Shown: positions 52,876 through 53,676 of the stretch, piece after piece
How the letters are laid out: each line of letters starts with the position of its first letter
Position numbering within the stretch: position 1 is the stretch's first letter
Assembly: GCA_016840825.1 (NCBI GenBank)
Contig: JAEORN010000071.1
Coordinates: 1 to 53,676 of the forward strand
DNA: 53,676 nucleotides
Reading direction: 5' to 3'
Source of the DNA: Candidatus Thorarchaeota archaeon
GTDB lineage: Archaea; Asgardarchaeota; Thorarchaeia; Thorarchaeales; Thorarchaeaceae
Position numbers and translations under genes: made by a program
The notes under the pieces: generated by a model
Database searches by the model: none
Told to the model about the DNA's origin: nothing
What the model saw: only the letters and a program-made list of their open reading frames with translations

Positions 52876-53676
52876 ATGCGAGAAGACGAATTCAACTCCA
52901 TCATCATCAGTGAAACCCACTGGGATAGAGCATGGTATCAAACATTTCAGCAATTCAGACTCCGATTAGTGAGACTAGTAGATAAACTACTACATATCCT
53001 AGAAAATGATCGTTCGTTTACGCATTATACCTTTGACGGCCAGACTGTCGTCTTGGAGGATTACTTGGAAGTTAAACCAGAACAGAAAGAAAGACTCTCT
53101 AAGCTGATTCAGGATGGCCGCATCGATATCGGACCATGGTATATTCTGCCAGATGTATACCTGGTTTCAGGGGAGAGCTTGATTCGAAACTTCTTGAGAG
53201 GTAAGATGATAGCAGCAGAATTTGGTAGATGGATGAATGTAGGATATATACCAGATCCATTCGGACATGTGAGTCAAATGCCCCAGATTCTATCACAATT
53301 CTTGATCGATTCCATTATCTTCGCTAGAGGAACAGGAGAGGAATCGGAGGAGCTGGGATCGGAGTTCATTTGGGAAGCCTCCGACGGCAGCGAAGTACTT
53401 GCTCATTGGTTACCAGGGTCATATGGCAATGCAGCCAATCTTCCAGAGGATATACAGGATGCCATCTACGTCCTCGAGGATGTTATCGGGAGGATGAAGC
53501 CATGGTCACGCATAGGAACCTACCTGTTGATGAATGGTTCAGATCATCTTGAACCCCACGAGCATCTCCCAGAGGTGGTTAGAAGATTCAATGAAACACA
53601 TGAGGATAGAATCATTATCGGGACTTTACCCATGTTCGTTGAGAGAATAAGGCAAAAGCAAGGAGAGCTTAAGCGA
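52876..53676 (+). CDS. glycoside hydrolase family 38 alpha-mannosidase, 5' part
   Basis: The frame is open from the ATG at 52876 (AGGTGA eight bases upstream) to the end of the window, 267 codons with no stop, so the gene is cut. The product starts with the GH38 metal motif ETHWDRAWY (His15, Asp17) and has PDPFGHVSQMP, where Asp127 matches the family nucleophile, and GPWYILPDVY. GH38 enzymes release mannose from glycans and should work with galT-galK in sugar use. About 600-700 further residues are expected beyond the edge. Confidence 0.92.
   Translation, partial: MREDEFNSIIISETHWDRAWYQTFQQFRLRLVRLVDKLLHILENDRSFTHYTFDGQTVVLEDYLEVKPEQKERLSKLIQDGRIDIGPWYILPDVYLVSGESLIRNFLRGKMIAAEFGRWMNVGYIPDPFGHVSQMPQILSQFLIDSIIFARGTGEESEELGSEFIWEASDGSEVLAHWLPGSYGNAANLPEDIQDAIYVLEDVIGRMKPWSRIGTYLLMNGSDHLEPHEHLPEVVRRFNETHEDRIIIGTLPMFVERIRQKQGELKR

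Overview
The window is most likely from an Asgard archaeon, and Thorarchaeia-like lineages are my best guess. Eukaryote-like small GTPases (one free, one fused to a seven-bladed propeller), a longin-fold protein and two gelsolin-like proteins sit among typically archaeal genes: Por and Ior ferredoxin oxidoreductases, a geranylgeranyl reductase, TrmB-like regulators and a Hef-like helicase. Composition is AT-leaning. Many genes have TATA-like boxes, and starts are a mix of Shine-Dalgarno-led and apparently leaderless. No rRNA, confident tRNA, CRISPR array or insertion sequence was seen.

Layout. 1-7150: a 2-oxoacid dehydrogenase E1-beta/E2 pair cut at the left edge, a MarR/GbsR-like regulator, a receiver-PAS-PAS protein, a zinc-ribbon protein, a strong candidate structured RNA (about 4662-4805), then lplA with an AhpD-like gene and a zinc alcohol dehydrogenase. 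7200-15300: a one-domain gelsolin, a membrane zinc-ribbon protein, a cell-surface phosphatase, an unknown repeat protein, a degenerate Hef-like helicase, a stand-alone ThrRS-type editing domain, a membrane LbH acyltransferase and a geranylgeranyl reductase. 15375-19995: four TrmB-like paralogues. The first is separated from the other three by 750 bases carrying two RNA-like segments and a perfect 7-1-7 palindrome of the Fur-box type. 20000-29000: DHH phosphoesterase, iorAB, the propeller-GTPase fusion, and a NitT/TauT-type ABC transporter.

28900-37200: an Alba-like small protein, membrane proteins and two surface beta-helix proteins, then porCDAB with its own TATA box and terminator. A 126-base relic of a second porB 3' end lies about 1 kb downstream. 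37250-45140: an orphan gene, a CrtI-like/SDR pair, an SGNH hydrolase, a second alcohol dehydrogenase, an HD hydrolase, a glycerophosphodiesterase and a 45-residue four-cysteine protein. 45290-47855 (minus strand): a compact operon of zinc ribbon, longin, polytopic membrane protein and Rab-like GTPase, the best candidate here for an undescribed membrane-associated system. 48100-53676: a lone RAM domain, a gelsolin-like protein, a GNAT, galT-galK, a small membrane protein and the start of a GH38 alpha-mannosidase that runs off the right edge.

How they fit together. The metabolic genes suggest an anaerobe oxidising 2-oxoacids to acyl-CoA through ferredoxin (Por, Ior), with a lipoate-dependent complex and a lipoate ligase also present, and using galactose and mannose glycans. 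All functional calls come from reading the sequence and recalling protein families; no database search was possible.
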